The notes below the pieces were generated by a model. That model ran no database searches. It was not told the origin of the DNA and saw only the letters and a program-made list of their open reading frames with translations. A stretch of DNA of 64,000 nucleotides from Trichococcus ilyis (lineage in GTDB: Bacteria; Bacillota; Bacilli; Lactobacillales; Aerococcaceae): positions 124,001-188,000 of the forward strand of contig NZ_FNYT01000001.1 of the NCBI RefSeq assembly GCF_900109135.1, written 5' to 3'. Every line of letters starts with the position of its first letter. Position 1 is the first letter of the stretch. This document shows positions 8,523 through 19,644 of the stretch, piece after piece. The translations under genes and the position numbers were made by a program.

Positions 8523-10592
8523 TTGGCTTATAAATATTTAGTCATCGTGGAATCACCTACCAAAGCCAAGACGATAGAAAAGTATCTTGGCAGAAACTAT
8601 AAAGTGGTAGCCAGCAAAGGCCACTTGCGCGATTTACCAAAGAGTCGGATGGGGATCAATTTCGAAAATGACTACCAGCCGGATTACATTTCGATTCGCG
8701 GCAAAGGCGACCTGATTAAAGAATTGAAGAAATATGCCCATAAGGCAGAAAAAATTTACTTGGCTTCCGACCCGGATAGGGAAGGGGAAGCCATTTCGTG
8801 GCACCTCGCACATTTGTTGGGCTTGAATCCTTCAGATAATATCCGCGTCGTTTATAATGAAGTAACGAAAGATGCAGTCAAAGAAGCGCTCAAGAATCCA
8901 AGACCGATCAACATGGATCTCGTCTCGGCGCAACAAGCGCGCAGAGTATTGGACCGGCTAGTGGGCTACTCGATTTCACCGATATTATGGAAGAAAGTCA
9001 AAAAAGGGTTAAGTGCGGGTCGGGTCCAATCCGTTGCCCTCAATCTGATCATCAACCGGGAAGAGGAAATCGCCAATTTCGAACCTGTAGAATCCTGGAC
9101 GATCGATGGCACTTTCCTTAAGGACAAGCATGTTTTTCAGGCATCATTTTACGGATTGAACGGAAAAAAACTGAAGTTGAAGAACAAGGAAGAAGCAGAC
9201 GCGATCTTCGCGAAAATCACATCCAATGCTTTTGAAATCGCTGATGTGACGAAGAAACAGCAAAAACGCAATCCGGCTCAGCCGTTCACGACCTCCAGCC
9301 TACAGCAGGAAGCCGCCAACAAACTGAATTTCCGCACACGCAAAACGATGATGATCGCGCAAGAACTCTATGAAGGGATTCCCCTTGGAAAAGAAGGCTC
9401 GGTAGGATTGATCACCTACATGCGAACGGATTCGACGCGTGTATCCGCCGGTTCGATCGAAGAAGCTCATGGATACATTACGGATACCTATGGTCCGGAA
9501 TACGCCACTGAGAAACAGCGCGAGAACAAGAATTCCCAATCGGCGCAAGATGCGCATGAAGCCATCCGCCCATCCAGTGTTTTGAGGGTTCCAAGCGAAA
9601 TCGAAGCCTTTTTGACAAAGGATCAATTCAAATTGTACCAGTTGATTTGGGCACGCTTTTTAGCGAGTCAAATGACTCCGGCGGTTTTCGATACGATGAA
9701 GGTCGATCTTAAGCATGAGGACGTCCTGTTCCGTGCGACAGGATCCAAAGAAAATTTTGCCGGCTACCGGAAAGTATATGTAGAAGGAAACTCCAAAGAA
9801 AAAGATAATCTGCTTCCGGAAATGGAAGTCGGGGACACGGTCTTCTCGAAAGATATTGAACCGAATCAACATTTCTCGCAGCCGCCAGCCCGTTATTCGG
9901 AGGCGACACTCATCAAGGCGCTCGAAGAAAACGGCGTCGGCAGACCTTCAACCTATGCGCCTACAATCGAAACGATCCAGAAGCGTTACTACGTGAAAGT
10001 GACCGCGAAGCGTTTCGAGCCAACCGAATTGGGTACGATCGTCAATGGCCTGATATCAGCCTATTTCCCTGATATCGTCAACATCTCCTTTACAGCAGGG
10101 ATGGAACAGGATCTGGACAGCGTAGAGGAAGGGAAAATGGAATGGGTCAAGGTAGTCGATCATTTCTATAAACCTTTTGCCGAAGAACTTGCAAAAGCCG
10201 AAGTCGAAATCGAAAAAATCGAGATCAAGGATGAACCTGCCGGCTTCGACTGCGAATTGTGCGGACATCCGATGGTCATCAAAATCGGCAGATTCGGGAA
10301 ATTTTATGCGTGCAGCAATTTCCCGGAATGCCGCAATACGAAACCGATCGTGAAGAAAATCAATGTCACCTGCCCAGTCTGCCACAAAGGCGAGGTCATC
10401 GAACGGAAATCCAAGAAAAACCGGATCTTCTATGGCTGCGATCGTTATCCCGAGTGTGAATTCATCTCTTGGGACAAACCGATCGGGCGTGATTGCCCGA
10501 AATGCCAGCATTATCTGGTCGAAAAGAAAGTCAAAGGCGGCATCCAGGTGAAATGCAGCCATTGTGAATACGAGGAAGATGTACAGAAATAA
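8523..10592 (+). CDS. topA: DNA topoisomerase I
   Basis: This type IA topoisomerase relaxes negative supercoils. The start is judged to be the TTG at 8523, because GAGAGGAG lies about nine bases upstream and the next residues, [20 protein letters not shown], are the conserved N-terminus; that gives 689 residues. The TOPRIM domain includes [13 protein letters not shown]. The active-site tyrosine is Y299 in [12 protein letters not shown]. The C-terminus carries three four-cysteine zinc ribbons (starting CELCGHP, CPVCHKG and CPKCQHY). trmFO follows 17 bp later. Confidence 0.96.
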   Translation: MAYKYLVIVESPTKAKTIEKYLGRNYKVVASKGHLRDLPKSRMGINFENDYQPDYISIRGKGDLIKELKKYAHKAEKIYLASDPDREGEAISWHLAHLLGLNPSDNIRVVYNEVTKDAVKEALKNPRPINMDLVSAQQARRVLDRLVGYSISPILWKKVKKGLSAGRVQSVALNLIINREEEIANFEPVESWTIDGTFLKDKHVFQASFYGLNGKKLKLKNKEEADAIFAKITSNAFEIADVTKKQQKRNPAQPFTTSSLQQEAANKLNFRTRKTMMIAQELYEGIPLGKEGSVGLITYMRTDSTRVSAGSIEEAHGYITDTYGPEYATEKQRENKNSQSAQDAHEAIRPSSVLRVPSEIEAFLTKDQFKLYQLIWARFLASQMTPAVFDTMKVDLKHEDVLFRATGSKENFAGYRKVYVEGNSKEKDNLLPEMEVGDTVFSKDIEPNQHFSQPPARYSEATLIKALEENGVGRPSTYAPTIETIQKRYYVKVTAKRFEPTELGTIVNGLISAYFPDIVNISFTAGMEQDLDSVEEGKMEWVKVVDHFYKPFAEELAKAEVEIEKIEIKDEPAGFDCELCGHPMVIKIGRFGKFYACSNFPECRNTKPIVKKINVTCPVCHKGEVIERKSKKNRIFYGCDRYPECEFISWDKPIGRDCPKCQHYLVEKKVKGGIQVKCSHCEYEEDVQK

Positions 10593-10609
10593 CGTTATGG
10601 AGGCATACT

Positions 10610-11920
10610 ATGACTAAACATACAGTTACCGTAATCGGCGCCGGCCTGGCCGGCAGCGAGGCAGCTTATCAAATAGCGGAGCAGGGCATCCACGTCGATC
10701 TCTACGAGATGAGACCGAAAAAGATGACGCCTGCCCATCACACTTCAGGTTTCGCGGAGCTGGTCTGCACGAATTCATTGCGGGCCAACCAAGTCACAAA
10801 TGCCGCTGGTTTGATCAAGGAAGAAATGCGCCATCTGAATTCCCTGATCATCAAAGCGGCGGATGCAACCGCGCTTCCTGCAGGCGGCGCTTTGGCCGTA
10901 GACCGCGATACCTTTTCAGAATACGTGACGAAAAGCCTGGAAAACCATCCCAATATAACAATCCATCACGATGAGCTGACGGAATTGCCTGAAGGGATCA
11001 CGGTGGTTGCGACAGGCCCTTTGACTTCGGAACCTCTGAGCCGATCGATCCAAGATTTCATCGAAACGGAAGGACTGTATTTCTATGACGCCGCTGCGCC
11101 GGTGCTTGAAAAAGACAGCATCAATATGGATAAGGTCTACCTGAAGTCGCGCTACGACAAAGGGGAAGCCGCCTATCTGAACTGCCCGATGACAAAAGAG
11201 GAATTCGAAGCCTTTTACCGCGAACTGATCGCAGCCGAAGTGGCACCCCTGAAGGAGTTCGAAGAGGAAAAATATTTTGACGGCTGCATGCCTTTCGAAG
11301 TGATGGCTGCAAGGGGCGAAAAAACGCTTCTCTTCGGGCCGATGAAACCGGTCGGATTGGAAGATCCGAAGACCGGGAAAATCCCTTACGCTGTGGTGCA
11401 GCTGCGCCAGGACAACGCTGCCGGATCCTTGTACAACATCGTCGGTTTCCAGACGCATTTGAAATGGGGCGAGCAAAAGCGGATTTTGCGCATGATTCCG
11501 GGATTGGAAAATGTTGAAATCGTGCGCTACGGCGTGATGCACCGCAATACATTCCTTAACTCTCCGAAAATACTCCGCTCGACCTATCAGAGTAAAAAGC
11601 GCGACGATCTGTTCTTTGCAGGTCAAATGACCGGCGTCGAGGGATATGTCGAAAGTGCCGCCAGCGGTCTGTTGGCGGGCTTGAATGCGGCCAGAATGGC
11701 GAGCGGGCTTGAATGTGTCGTTTTCCCGAAAACGACGATGATCGGTGCCATGTCGCACTATATCACGAACACGGACAGCAAACACTTCCAGCCGATGAAT
11801 GCCAACTTTGGTATCATCGAACCGTTGGGAGGCAAGAAAATCCGTGACAAACAGCTTAAAAACCAAATGATCGCCGACAAAGCGTTGGCTGCTTTGGATG
11901 AATTCGTGCAAACGATTTAA
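10610..11920 (+). CDS. trmFO: Methylenetetrahydrofolate-tRNA-(uracil-5)-methyltransferase TrmFO
   Basis: The 436-residue flavoprotein makes ribothymidine at position 54 of tRNA, using methylenetetrahydrofolate and FADH2. An N-terminal FAD fold is visible ([12 protein letters not shown], then DLYEMRPKK). Other family signatures are [33 protein letters not shown] and the C-terminal [17 protein letters not shown]. Its length is normal. The topA-trmFO-xerC-hslVU-codY order is the classical Firmicute arrangement. Confidence 0.96.
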   Translation: MTKHTVTVIGAGLAGSEAAYQIAEQGIHVDLYEMRPKKMTPAHHTSGFAELVCTNSLRANQVTNAAGLIKEEMRHLNSLIIKAADATALPAGGALAVDRDTFSEYVTKSLENHPNITIHHDELTELPEGITVVATGPLTSEPLSRSIQDFIETEGLYFYDAAAPVLEKDSINMDKVYLKSRYDKGEAAYLNCPMTKEEFEAFYRELIAAEVAPLKEFEEEKYFDGCMPFEVMAARGEKTLLFGPMKPVGLEDPKTGKIPYAVVQLRQDNAAGSLYNIVGFQTHLKWGEQKRILRMIPGLENVEIVRYGVMHRNTFLNSPKILRSTYQSKKRDDLFFAGQMTGVEGYVESAASGLLAGLNAARMASGLECVVFPKTTMIGAMSHYITNTDSKHFQPMNANFGIIEPLGGKKIRDKQLKNQMIADKALAALDEFVQTI

Positions 11921-11944
11921 GTTCACCGCCTTACATTGAAATCT

Positions 11945-11990
11945 CTCCAACATTGTGATAAATTTAGTCATAAGATGTTGGAGGGATTTT
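11945..11990 (+). promoter_or_regulatory. Hairpin covering the xerC ribosome binding site
   Basis: CTCCAACAT (11945-11953) pairs perfectly with ATGTTGGAG (11975-11983). The right arm contains most of the GGAGGG ribosome binding site of xerC and is followed by GGGATTTTTTT running into the TTG start. It may act as a trmFO terminator or attenuator and, in read-through RNA, hide the xerC ribosome binding site. Confidence 0.55.
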
Positions 11991-11991
11991 T

Positions 11992-12924
11992 TTGTCTAAT
12001 CAAGAATTGGTTGATCGATTCATAAACTATCTGGCTGTCGAAAGGCGTTATTCCGATGAAACGGTAAAGGCGTATGTGTTCGATCTGCAAAAATTCGAGT
12101 CATTTCTTCAGGAAAGCGGAAACAGCGATTTTTTGGCTGTGCAATTGTACGATGTCCGCCTCTATTTGAGCTTTCTGGATGAACAAAAGCTGAGCCGGAA
12201 CACCATTTCGCGCACGCTGTCCAGCTTAAGAGGGTTCTATCATTTCCTGATCCGCAATGACTACGTCGATGAAAACCCTTTATCCTATATCTCATTCAAG
12301 AAAAAACAGTTGCGGCTGCCGCAGTATCTATATGAAGAAGAACTGGAAAAACTGCTGGGTGCGGCCGAAGGGACCCAAATTTTGGATTACCGGAACCGGG
12401 CACTGGTCGAATTATTGTATGCGACCGGAATCCGCGTCAGCGAATGCAAGAACATCAAACTGCAGGATGTATCTTTTGATTTGGGTGTCATTTTGGTTTT
12501 CGGAAAAAGCAACAAAGAACGCTACGTGCCGTTTGGGCATTATGCGGCTGCGGCCATCCAGGAATATCTGGAAATGACCCGGCCGGAACTGATGTCCAAA
12601 TATCAACGCCACCATGACTATCTTTTTGTGAATCGGCTGGGCGATCCGCTCACGGCGGGAGGAATTGAATACATCCTGAAGCAGGTAATGAAGAAGACTG
12701 GCTTGACCGGATCGTTGCATCCGCACATGCTGCGGCATACATTCGCGACCGATATGCTCAACAACGGAGCGGACATGCGGACCGTCCAGGAACTGCTTGG
12801 GCATGCCAGCCTGTCCTCCACTCAAATCTACACGCATGTGACGAAAGATGCCCTGCAAAGGAACTACAATCAATTCCATCCGCGGGCGAAACGGGAAAGC
12901 AACAATAGGGGGAATAACAAATGA
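11992..12924 (+). CDS. xerC: Tyrosine recombinase XerC (CodV)
   Basis: The 310-residue tyrosine recombinase has a SAM-like N-terminal core-binding domain and a catalytic domain. Visible catalytic residues are R148 (ATGIRVSE), H245 and R248 (HMLRH), the LGHAS histidine and the nucleophile Y280 (QIYTHV). With XerD it resolves chromosome dimers at dif. Translation starts at a TTG right after GGAGGG; the site is inside a hairpin. The stop overlaps the hslV start (ATGA), as in the codV-clpQ-clpY-codY operon of B. subtilis. Confidence 0.93.
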   Translation: MSNQELVDRFINYLAVERRYSDETVKAYVFDLQKFESFLQESGNSDFLAVQLYDVRLYLSFLDEQKLSRNTISRTLSSLRGFYHFLIRNDYVDENPLSYISFKKKQLRLPQYLYEEELEKLLGAAEGTQILDYRNRALVELLYATGIRVSECKNIKLQDVSFDLGVILVFGKSNKERYVPFGHYAAAAIQEYLEMTRPELMSKYQRHHDYLFVNRLGDPLTAGGIEYILKQVMKKTGLTGSLHPHMLRHTFATDMLNNGADMRTVQELLGHASLSSTQIYTHVTKDALQRNYNQFHPRAKRESNNRGNNK

Positions 12925-13445
12925 CGACAATCTGTGCAGTTCAGCACAACGGTCGGTCGGCCATGGCTGGAGACGGTCAAGTGACGATGGGGCAATCGGT
13001 CATCATGAAAGGGACCGCGAAAAAGATCCGCCGCATCTATCATGATGAAGTCATCGTAGGCTTTGCCGGCGGTGTGGCGGACGCCTTTACCTTGGAAGAC
13101 AAATTCGAAGAAAAACTCAATCAATACAAAGGGAACCTGCTGCGCGCCTCGATCGAGGTGGCCAAAGAATGGCGCGGGGATCGCGCCCTCCAGAAGCTGG
13201 AAGCGCTGCTGATCGTCATGAACAAGGAGCAGATGCTGCTGGTTTCCGGAAGCGGGGAAGTCATCGAACCGGATGACGGCATCCTCACGATCGGCTCGGG
13301 CGGCAACTATGCCTTGGCTGCGGCCAGAGCCCTGAAGAGACGGGGTTCCGATCTTTCGGCAAAAGAAATTGCATACGAAAGCCTAAAGATTGCTTCAGAA
13401 ATCTGCGTATTTACGAACGACAACATCATTCTTGAAGAATTTTAG
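12921..13445 (+). CDS. hslV: ATP-dependent protease subunit HslV (ClpQ)
   Basis: The 174-residue peptidase subunit of the HslUV (ClpYQ) complex forms a double ring capped by HslU. After removal of Met the chain starts [10 protein letters not shown], giving the N-terminal threonine nucleophile. B. subtilis ClpQ is known for a serine instead, so this is the more usual form. [18 protein letters not shown] and [14 protein letters not shown] are conserved. It overlaps xerC by four bases and lies 16 bp before the hslU start. Confidence 0.95.
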   Translation: MTTICAVQHNGRSAMAGDGQVTMGQSVIMKGTAKKIRRIYHDEVIVGFAGGVADAFTLEDKFEEKLNQYKGNLLRASIEVAKEWRGDRALQKLEALLIVMNKEQMLLVSGSGEVIEPDDGILTIGSGGNYALAAARALKRRGSDLSAKEIAYESLKIASEICVFTNDNIILEEF

Positions 13446-13461
13446 ATAGGTGGCCAAGATA

Positions 13462-14871
13462 ATGAAGGAACAGCAGAACAGAACACCCAGAGAAATCGTG
13501 AAGCAGCTCGACCGTTACATCATCGGCCAGGATGCGGCAAAAAAAGCGATTGCTGTCGCTTTGCGGAATCGTTACAGGAGACAGCACTTGGATGCCGAGA
13601 TGCAAAAAGAGGTGACTCCGAAAAACATTCTGATGATCGGACCGACAGGCGTCGGGAAGACGGAGTTGGCAAGACGCTTGGCACTGTTGGTCGAAGCGCC
13701 CTTCGTCAAAGTTGAGGCTACCAAATTCACGGAGGTCGGCTACGTCGGCCGCGATGTCGAGTCGATGGTCCGCGATCTGGTGGAGAATGCCATCCAGATC
13801 GTCGAAAAGCAAAAACGGGGCGACGTCTACTCCAAAGCGCATGAAGCCGCACTGCAGCGTTTGGCCAAAGTCATGAAACCGGGAATCAAAAAAGCCAAAC
13901 CGAAACAGGACGGCATGAATGACTGGCAAAACATGTTCAAAAATCTGGGGATGCCTTTGCCGGAAAACCAGGAAGAGGACGCTGAAGAAATGACTGCCGA
14001 AATCGCCAAAAGCAGGGAGGAAGTCGTTGAGCAATTGCGCAAAGGCCTCCTGAACAAACGCGAAGTCTCCATCAAAGTGGAGGAAAAACAAGCGAGTCCG
14101 CTGGGAGCCGGCGGAAACAACGAACAGATGATGATGCTGCAGTCGGCCTTCGAATCGATGACGCCGAAAAAGAAAATCCTGCGGACGCTTTTGGTCGAAG
14201 ATGCCATCGAGGTGCTTGTGCAGGAAGAGACCGACAAACTTGTCAACAAAGACGATGTTTCGCAGGAAGCCTTGAAGTTGGCCGAAACCAACGGGATCAT
14301 TTTCATCGATGAGATCGACAAGATAACCTCCAAATCGCAGCATTCCGGGGAAGTTTCGCGGGAAGGCGTCCAACGGGATATCCTTCCGATTGTCGAAGGC
14401 AGCCAAGTCTCCACCAAGTACGGGGCCATCCAAACGGATCACATCCTGTTCATTGCTTCCGGTGCATTCCATATTTCAAAGCCAAGCGATCTGATACCGG
14501 AATTGCAGGGGCGTTTCCCTATCCGCGTGGAGCTGAACGACCTCACGGAGGATGACTTTGTCCGGATTCTGACGGAACCGAAAAATGCGATGCTGAAACA
14601 ATACACCGCGCTGTTGGCAACAGAGGACGTCAACATCACCTTCACGCAGGAAGCCATCCGGAAAATGGCGGTCATCGCGACTGAAGTCAACCAGGAAACC
14701 GATAATATCGGTGCGAGAAGGCTGCACACAATCATGGAAAAACTGTTGGAGGATCTGCTGTTCGAGGCTTCCGAAATACCAGGTACCGACATTACGATCA
14801 CGGAACATTATGTGGATGAGAAACTGGAAAGGATCGTAGAGAATAAAGACTTAAGAAGATATATCCTATAA
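13462..14871 (+). CDS. hslU: ATP-dependent protease ATPase subunit HslU (ClpY)
   Basis: The 469-residue AAA+ unfoldase has Walker A GPTGVGKT (about residues 60-67) and Walker B IIFIDEID (about 278-285), with the variable I domain between them. The C-terminal RRYIL tail is the segment that docks into HslV to activate it. The ATG at 13462 lies eight bases after AGGTGG and is preferred over a GTG at 13450 that would sit inside that site. codY follows 92 bp downstream in the same transcript. Confidence 0.95.
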   Translation: MKEQQNRTPREIVKQLDRYIIGQDAAKKAIAVALRNRYRRQHLDAEMQKEVTPKNILMIGPTGVGKTELARRLALLVEAPFVKVEATKFTEVGYVGRDVESMVRDLVENAIQIVEKQKRGDVYSKAHEAALQRLAKVMKPGIKKAKPKQDGMNDWQNMFKNLGMPLPENQEEDAEEMTAEIAKSREEVVEQLRKGLLNKREVSIKVEEKQASPLGAGGNNEQMMMLQSAFESMTPKKKILRTLLVEDAIEVLVQEETDKLVNKDDVSQEALKLAETNGIIFIDEIDKITSKSQHSGEVSREGVQRDILPIVEGSQVSTKYGAIQTDHILFIASGAFHISKPSDLIPELQGRFPIRVELNDLTEDDFVRILTEPKNAMLKQYTALLATEDVNITFTQEAIRKMAVIATEVNQETDNIGARRLHTIMEKLLEDLLFEASEIPGTDITITEHYVDEKLERIVENKDLRRYIL

Positions 14872-14963
14872 GCATGACAAATTTGCAGCGGCAGGAAGGG
14901 TCTCCTTTTGGGCTGGATGAACCTTGCGGATATTTTCTGATGAATAATCGTATGGGGGGAAAT

Positions 14964-15782
14964 ATGGACGAATTATTAGAAAAGTTGAGAAGGATCAACT
15001 ATATGCTGCAAAAAGAAGGGGGCTTTGTTGCTGTCACCGGCGAGGGGACGGCCTTGCCCTTCACGGAAATGGCGAGAGTGCTTGGCGACATCTTAAGGGC
15101 CAACACGTATCTGATCGATCTGTCCGGCAATTTATTGGGCTACAGCGAGGCGACCGATATCAACAACGCCCGTATCAAGCAAATGCTGGAAGACAAGAAA
15201 TTTCCCGAGCAGTATGCCCATAATCTGTCTGCATTGTTTCAGACGACCGCCAACATCGGTATCGAATCCGATTTCACTGCTTTTCCGATCGAGAGCAGAG
15301 ACTTGTTCATTACAGGGGTCACAACGATTGTTCCGATTTTTGCTTCAGGCAAGCGCTTAGGCAGTTTGATTTTGGCGCGCATGGAGCCTGCCTTTGACAG
15401 CAGCGATCTGATCCTTGCGGAACATGGGGCCACTGTTATCGGCATCGAATTGCTGCACGCCATCAATTTGCGCATGGAAGAAGCTACCCGGGTGACTACA
15501 CTGATCCAGATTGCCGTAAAATCGCTGTCCTTCAGTGAAATGGAAGCTGTCAAAGCCATTTTCGGGACATTTCCGACTTTGGAGGAACGCATTACCGCCT
15601 CAAAAATCGCGGAAGAAAAGCACATAACGCGTTCCGTCATCGTGAATGCTTTAAGGAAATTGGAATCAGCCGGCATCCTTGAGACGCGCTCGCTCGGCAT
15701 GAAAGGGACATTCATCAGAGTTTTTTCTGCCGAACTGCTTGACGCTTTAAAAAGGGCGTTGTATTCAAAAAATGATCAGTAA
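14964..15782 (+). CDS. codY: Global transcriptional regulator CodY
   Basis: CodY is the GTP and branched-chain amino acid sensing repressor of Firmicutes. The protein begins MDELLEKLRRINYML after GGGGGGA, giving 272 residues; the open frame extends 30 codons upstream but without a start signal. The N-terminal GAF domain (about 1-155) binds isoleucine or valine. The winged helix near residues 212-250, with ITRSVIVNALRKLESAG and RSLGMKGTF, is nearly invariant in the family. Candidate target boxes lie in this window near ilvB, oppA, the subtilase gene and an orphan promoter. Confidence 0.95.
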   Translation: MDELLEKLRRINYMLQKEGGFVAVTGEGTALPFTEMARVLGDILRANTYLIDLSGNLLGYSEATDINNARIKQMLEDKKFPEQYAHNLSALFQTTANIGIESDFTAFPIESRDLFITGVTTIVPIFASGKRLGSLILARMEPAFDSSDLILAEHGATVIGIELLHAINLRMEEATRVTTLIQIAVKSLSFSEMEAVKAIFGTFPTLEERITASKIAEEKHITRSVIVNALRKLESAGILETRSLGMKGTFIRVFSAELLDALKRALYSKNDQ

Positions 15783-15818
15783 GCGAAATGTTGTTAAGCC
15801 AATCTAGGGGGAATAGTC

Positions 15819-16691
15819 ATGGAATTTGTAATCGAAAACCAGCACCTTACGGTAACCGTAAAAGAAAAGGGTGCAGAAGTCATCAGCGTGATTGCCAAAG
15901 AGAATGGAATCGAATATATGTGGCAAGCTGATGAAAAAGTATGGAACAGACATGCACCTATCCTCTTTCCGTTCGTCGGACGATTGAAGGAAGATCGCTT
16001 TCGTCACAACGACAACACCTACTTAATGGGACAACACGGTTTCGCGCGTGATGCGAAATTTTCAGTGCATGAACGTTTGTCCGACAGCATCACTTTCATC
16101 TTGGCGCCGAATGGCGACTTCAAGCATGTCTATCCCTTTTCGTTTGAACTGCAATTGACCTATCAGTTGTTCGAGAACCAATTGTCGGTCATCTACAAGG
16201 TGAAGAACCTCGATGAAAATACGATGTACTTCTCGATCGGCGGACATCCGGGTTTCAATGTTCCTCTGGCGGAAGGCGAAATGTTCGAGGATTATTATAT
16301 CAAAATGACTCCTGAGATTCCCCGCGAGCGCTTATTCCTCGATGGACCCTTTCTCGCGGCGGGCAAAACGGTCGAAGTGGAACAAAATCGTTTCTCATTG
16401 GAAAGGAATCTTTTCCTGAATGATGCCATCATTTTCAAAACGCCCGAAGCGACAACCGTTACGATTGCGTCTGAAAAAGGGCCGCATGGGGTTACGCTGT
16501 CCTATGAGGATTTCGACTACTTGGGCATCTGGACGAAACCGCAACAGGATGCTGCTTACGTTTGCTTGGAACCATGGTGCGGACTGGCGGACCGCTCCGA
16601 TGCGGATGGGGAACTACAGCGCAAAATGGCCATCCAATCGCTTGAATCCGGGAACAAACGGTATTTCGTCCACCGGATCACATTCTTTTAA
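15819..16691 (+). CDS. Aldose 1-epimerase family protein (LacX-like)
   Basis: The 290-residue protein has the galactose mutarotase-like fold: GAEVISVIAKENGIEYMWQ near the start, PILFPFVGRLKED, MGQHGFARD with a conserved histidine, SIGGHPGFNVPL, and CLEPWCGLAD with the likely catalytic Glu. It probably interconverts anomers of a hexose or hexose phosphate. It is the LacX type known from Lactobacillales, but no sugar genes lie beside it. It follows codY by 36 bp with its own GGGG-rich ribosome binding site and ends at a palindromic terminator facing plsY. Confidence 0.8.
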   Translation: MEFVIENQHLTVTVKEKGAEVISVIAKENGIEYMWQADEKVWNRHAPILFPFVGRLKEDRFRHNDNTYLMGQHGFARDAKFSVHERLSDSITFILAPNGDFKHVYPFSFELQLTYQLFENQLSVIYKVKNLDENTMYFSIGGHPGFNVPLAEGEMFEDYYIKMTPEIPRERLFLDGPFLAAGKTVEVEQNRFSLERNLFLNDAIIFKTPEATTVTIASEKGPHGVTLSYEDFDYLGIWTKPQQDAAYVCLEPWCGLADRSDADGELQRKMAIQSLESGNKRYFVHRITFF

Positions 16692-16737
16692 GAAACTCAA
16701 GCAGCAAGTCCGGCTTTTTTGGTCTTCTGCGCAAGAA

Positions 16738-16779
16738 AAGGCGTGTCCGTAAATCACCGGTGATTTACGGACACGCCTT
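16738..16779. terminator. 42-bp perfect palindrome between convergent genes
   Basis: Both 21-base arms match perfectly with no spacer; the centre reads CACCGGTG. It sits between the convergent epimerase and plsY genes and can serve as terminator for both. The T-runs are short. Its CCGGTGA core is shared with the intergenic hairpin repeats elsewhere in the window. Confidence 0.75.
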
Positions 16780-16788
16780 CTTCTGTCG

Positions 16789-17391
16789 TTATTTATTCCC
16801 ACTTTTTGATTTGTAGCCGAAAGGCACTTTGCTTTCCGTTCCGTTTTTGATCCGATAGATGTTGGATCGATGGCGGTAGATGATGAAGACCGTCAAAAGA
16901 ATCGTGACCACCGTCAGTGGCCAGTCCTTGAAAAAGAACGACAGGAAGACCGCCGTGAAACAGGCCAGTATGCTGGACAAGCTGACCATTCTGGAAAAGT
17001 ACAAGTAGATGAGGAAGGCGACGATTGCTTCCGCGAAAAAAAGCGGATTGTAGGCCAACAGGATACCTGCGCTGGTGGCGACAGCCTTGCCTCCCTTGAA
17101 CCCGGCAAATACGGGGTAAGTATGTCCGAGTGCCGCAACCATGCCCGCCAATAAAGGATGGATTGCGACACCCAGCCAGAGCGGCAACAGGGTGGCTGCG
17201 GATCCTTTCAACATATCCATGATCAGTACGATGATTCCGGCTTTTTTGCCTAAAACGCGGAAGGTGTTGGTTGTTCCGCTGTTCCCGCTGCCGTATTTGC
17301 GGATGTCTGTATGATAAAAATATTTTCCGATCCAGATGCCTGAAGGGATTGAACCCAAAAGATAGGCCAGGATGATGACGATTGCTGTCAT
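16789..17391 (-). CDS. plsY: Glycerol-3-phosphate acyltransferase PlsY
   Basis: The 200-residue integral membrane enzyme transfers an acyl group from acyl-phosphate to glycerol-3-phosphate, the first step of phospholipid synthesis. Its three conserved motifs are visible: [23 protein letters not shown] and [12 protein letters not shown]. The start at 17391 follows AGGAGTGAAG on the minus strand; the open frame runs 20 codons further up without a start signal. It is divergent from parE, a common arrangement in Firmicutes. Confidence 0.95.
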   Translation of the reverse strand: MTAIVIILAYLLGSIPSGIWIGKYFYHTDIRKYGSGNSGTTNTFRVLGKKAGIIVLIMDMLKGSAATLLPLWLGVAIHPLLAGMVAALGHTYPVFAGFKGGKAVATSAGILLAYNPLFFAEAIVAFLIYLYFSRMVSLSSILACFTAVFLSFFFKDWPLTVVTILLTVFIIYRHRSNIYRIKNGTESKVPFGYKSKSGNK

Positions 17392-17503
17392 TCTCACTTC
17401 ACTCCTATGTTGATACTCCAATAAAAAAATAATTCCAGTCCATTTTAACATTTTATCGGCATTTTTCCTATAGGAGGCCGAACGCTTGCCGCATTTTTTA
17501 TTC

Positions 17504-17532
17504 TTTTCAAAGTCAAAGTTATACAGTATGAT
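17504..17532 (+). promoter_or_regulatory. Promoter for parE-parC
   Basis: TTTTCA (17504-17509), a 17-base spacer and TATGAT (17527-17532) lie 43 bp before the parE start. Confidence 0.45.
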
Positions 17533-17574
17533 AGAATAGATGTTCGGTCAGAACAGATACGAAGGAGTTTTTTT

Positions 17575-19644
17575 ATGGCACAAAACAAAGAGATCAATTA
17601 CAATGATGACTCCATTCAGGTGTTGGAAGGCCTCGAGGCAGTCAGGAAACGGCCCGGCATGTACATCGGTTCCACCGATGCACGCGGGTTGCATCATTTA
17701 GTATATGAAATAGTCGACAACGCGGTCGATGAGGCTTTATCAGGCTATGCCGATCGGATCGATATCACGATCCATGAAGACCAAAGCATCAGCGTCAAAG
17801 ACAACGGGCGAGGGATGCCGACCGGATTACATGCATCGGGTGTGCCTACCATCCAAGTCATTTTCACCGTGCTTCACGCTGGCGGGAAGTTTGGCCAGGG
17901 CGGATACAAAACGTCAGGCGGTCTGCATGGGGTGGGCGCAAGCGTCGTGAATGCCTTATCCAAGTGGTTGGAAGTATCCGTCACCCGTGAAAACACAGTC
18001 CATACAATGAAATTCAAGGATGGCGGAAAACCCGCCAGCAAAATGATCAAGTCAAAAAGCACCGGCAAAGGCTCAGGTTCACTGATCCATTTTTTGCCGG
18101 ACAAAGAAATTTTCGGAACCGCGCAACTATCGTATGATGTTCTGGCGGAACGCTTCCGGGAATCAGCCTTCTTGTTGAAAGGGCTGACGATCACGCTGAA
18201 AGATGAACGGACCGAACAGTGCGACACTTTTTTCTTCGAAGAAGGGATCAAGGAATTCGTTACTTACTTGAACGAGGAAAAGGATACGCTGCACGATGTC
18301 GTTTATTTCAGCGGAGAATCCGATGGGATCGAAATCGAATTTTCCTTCCAATACAACGATGGGTATTCGGAGACGATCCTGTCATTCGTCAACAACGTCC
18401 GCACGAAGGATGGCGGCACACATGAAACGGGCGCAAAGACGGCCATCACCAAAGCCTTCAACGAATATGCCAGGAAGATGAACCTGATTAAAGAGAAAGA
18501 AAAGAATCTCGAGGGCAGCGATGTGCGCGAAGGGCTCTCGGCAGTCTTATCGTTGCGCGTACCGGAGAACCTGCTCCAATTTGAAGGCCAGACGAAAGAA
18601 AAGCTGGGCACTCCGCAAGCGCGGGCAGCCGTTGATGGGCTCATCAGCGAAAAATTGAGCATTTACCTGATCGAAAATGGCGAAATAGCCCAAATGCTTG
18701 CCAGAAAATCATTGAAAGCCAGGGAAGCCCGCAATGCGGCGCGCAAAGCCCGTGAGGAGACGCGCAACGGCAAAAAGCGCCAAAAGAACGAATCGTTGTT
18801 GTCCGGCAAACTGACGCCTGCGCAGAGCAAAAATCCGAAAAAGAACGAACTGTATCTGGTCGAGGGCGACTCCGCCGGCGGATCCGCCAAACAAGGGCGC
18901 GACCGCAAGTTCCAGGCTATCCTGCCGCTGCGCGGGAAAGTCATCAATACGGAACGCGCGAGCATGCAGGATATCTTGAAAAACGAGGAAATCAACACGA
19001 TCATCTACACGGTCGGTGCAGGGGTCGGGGCGGATTTCGAAATCGAGGATTGCAACTACGACAAAATCATCATCATGACGGATGCGGATACGGATGGCGC
19101 GCACATCCAGATCCTCCTGCTGACTTTCTTTTACCGGTACATGAAGCCGTTGTTGGAAGCCGGGAAAATTTATCTGGCCCAGCCGCCGCTGTACAAAATA
19201 TCCAAGGGCTTCGGCAAAAACGAAAAAATCGAGTACGCCTGGACGGAAAAGGAACTGCAGGAAAAAATCGACATTATCGGCAAAGGCTATATCCTGCAAC
19301 GCTACAAAGGTCTCGGGGAAATGAACGCGGATCAACTCTGGGATACGACAATGGATCCTGAAACCAGGACATTGATCCGGGTGCTCATCGATGACAAGGC
19401 CCAAGCGGAACGCAGGGTCACGACGCTGATGGGGAACAAAGTCGAGCCGCGAAGGAAATGGATCGAGAAGCACGTCGAATTTTCGATGGCCGACGATAAG
19501 AGCATCCTGGAGCAAGACCTTGCCCCGATGCCTGATAATGGGGAGGCACATCTGCAGGAGCAAGTGAAGAAGGAATCTGTGGATCAGCAGAACGCGCAGG
19601 AAATGGAACAAATTTCGTTAGATTTTGAAAGTGGTGAACTATAG
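17575..19644 (+). CDS. parE: DNA topoisomerase IV subunit B
   Basis: The 689-residue ATPase subunit drives decatenation of daughter chromosomes with ParC. GHKL motifs are NAVDEALSG and [10 protein letters not shown], with the [15 protein letters not shown] loop following. The TOPRIM part shows [15 protein letters not shown] and [10 protein letters not shown]. ParE rather than GyrB is favoured by the [10 protein letters not shown] region and by the pairing with parC and plsY. An AAGGAG site precedes the ATG. The stop overlaps the parC start by one base. Confidence 0.94.
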   Translation: MAQNKEINYNDDSIQVLEGLEAVRKRPGMYIGSTDARGLHHLVYEIVDNAVDEALSGYADRIDITIHEDQSISVKDNGRGMPTGLHASGVPTIQVIFTVLHAGGKFGQGGYKTSGGLHGVGASVVNALSKWLEVSVTRENTVHTMKFKDGGKPASKMIKSKSTGKGSGSLIHFLPDKEIFGTAQLSYDVLAERFRESAFLLKGLTITLKDERTEQCDTFFFEEGIKEFVTYLNEEKDTLHDVVYFSGESDGIEIEFSFQYNDGYSETILSFVNNVRTKDGGTHETGAKTAITKAFNEYARKMNLIKEKEKNLEGSDVREGLSAVLSLRVPENLLQFEGQTKEKLGTPQARAAVDGLISEKLSIYLIENGEIAQMLARKSLKAREARNAARKAREETRNGKKRQKNESLLSGKLTPAQSKNPKKNELYLVEGDSAGGSAKQGRDRKFQAILPLRGKVINTERASMQDILKNEEINTIIYTVGAGVGADFEIEDCNYDKIIIMTDADTDGAHIQILLLTFFYRYMKPLLEAGKIYLAQPPLYKISKGFGKNEKIEYAWTEKELQEKIDIIGKGYILQRYKGLGEMNADQLWDTTMDPETRTLIRVLIDDKAQAERRVTTLMGNKVEPRRKWIEKHVEFSMADDKSILEQDLAPMPDNGEAHLQEQVKKESVDQQNAQEMEQISLDFESGEL

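Noticed and set aside
14874-14963. N-terminal extension of CodY by 30 residues.
   Set aside because: The known CodY N-terminus begins at MDELLEKLRRINYML, and GGGGGGA lies just before that ATG.
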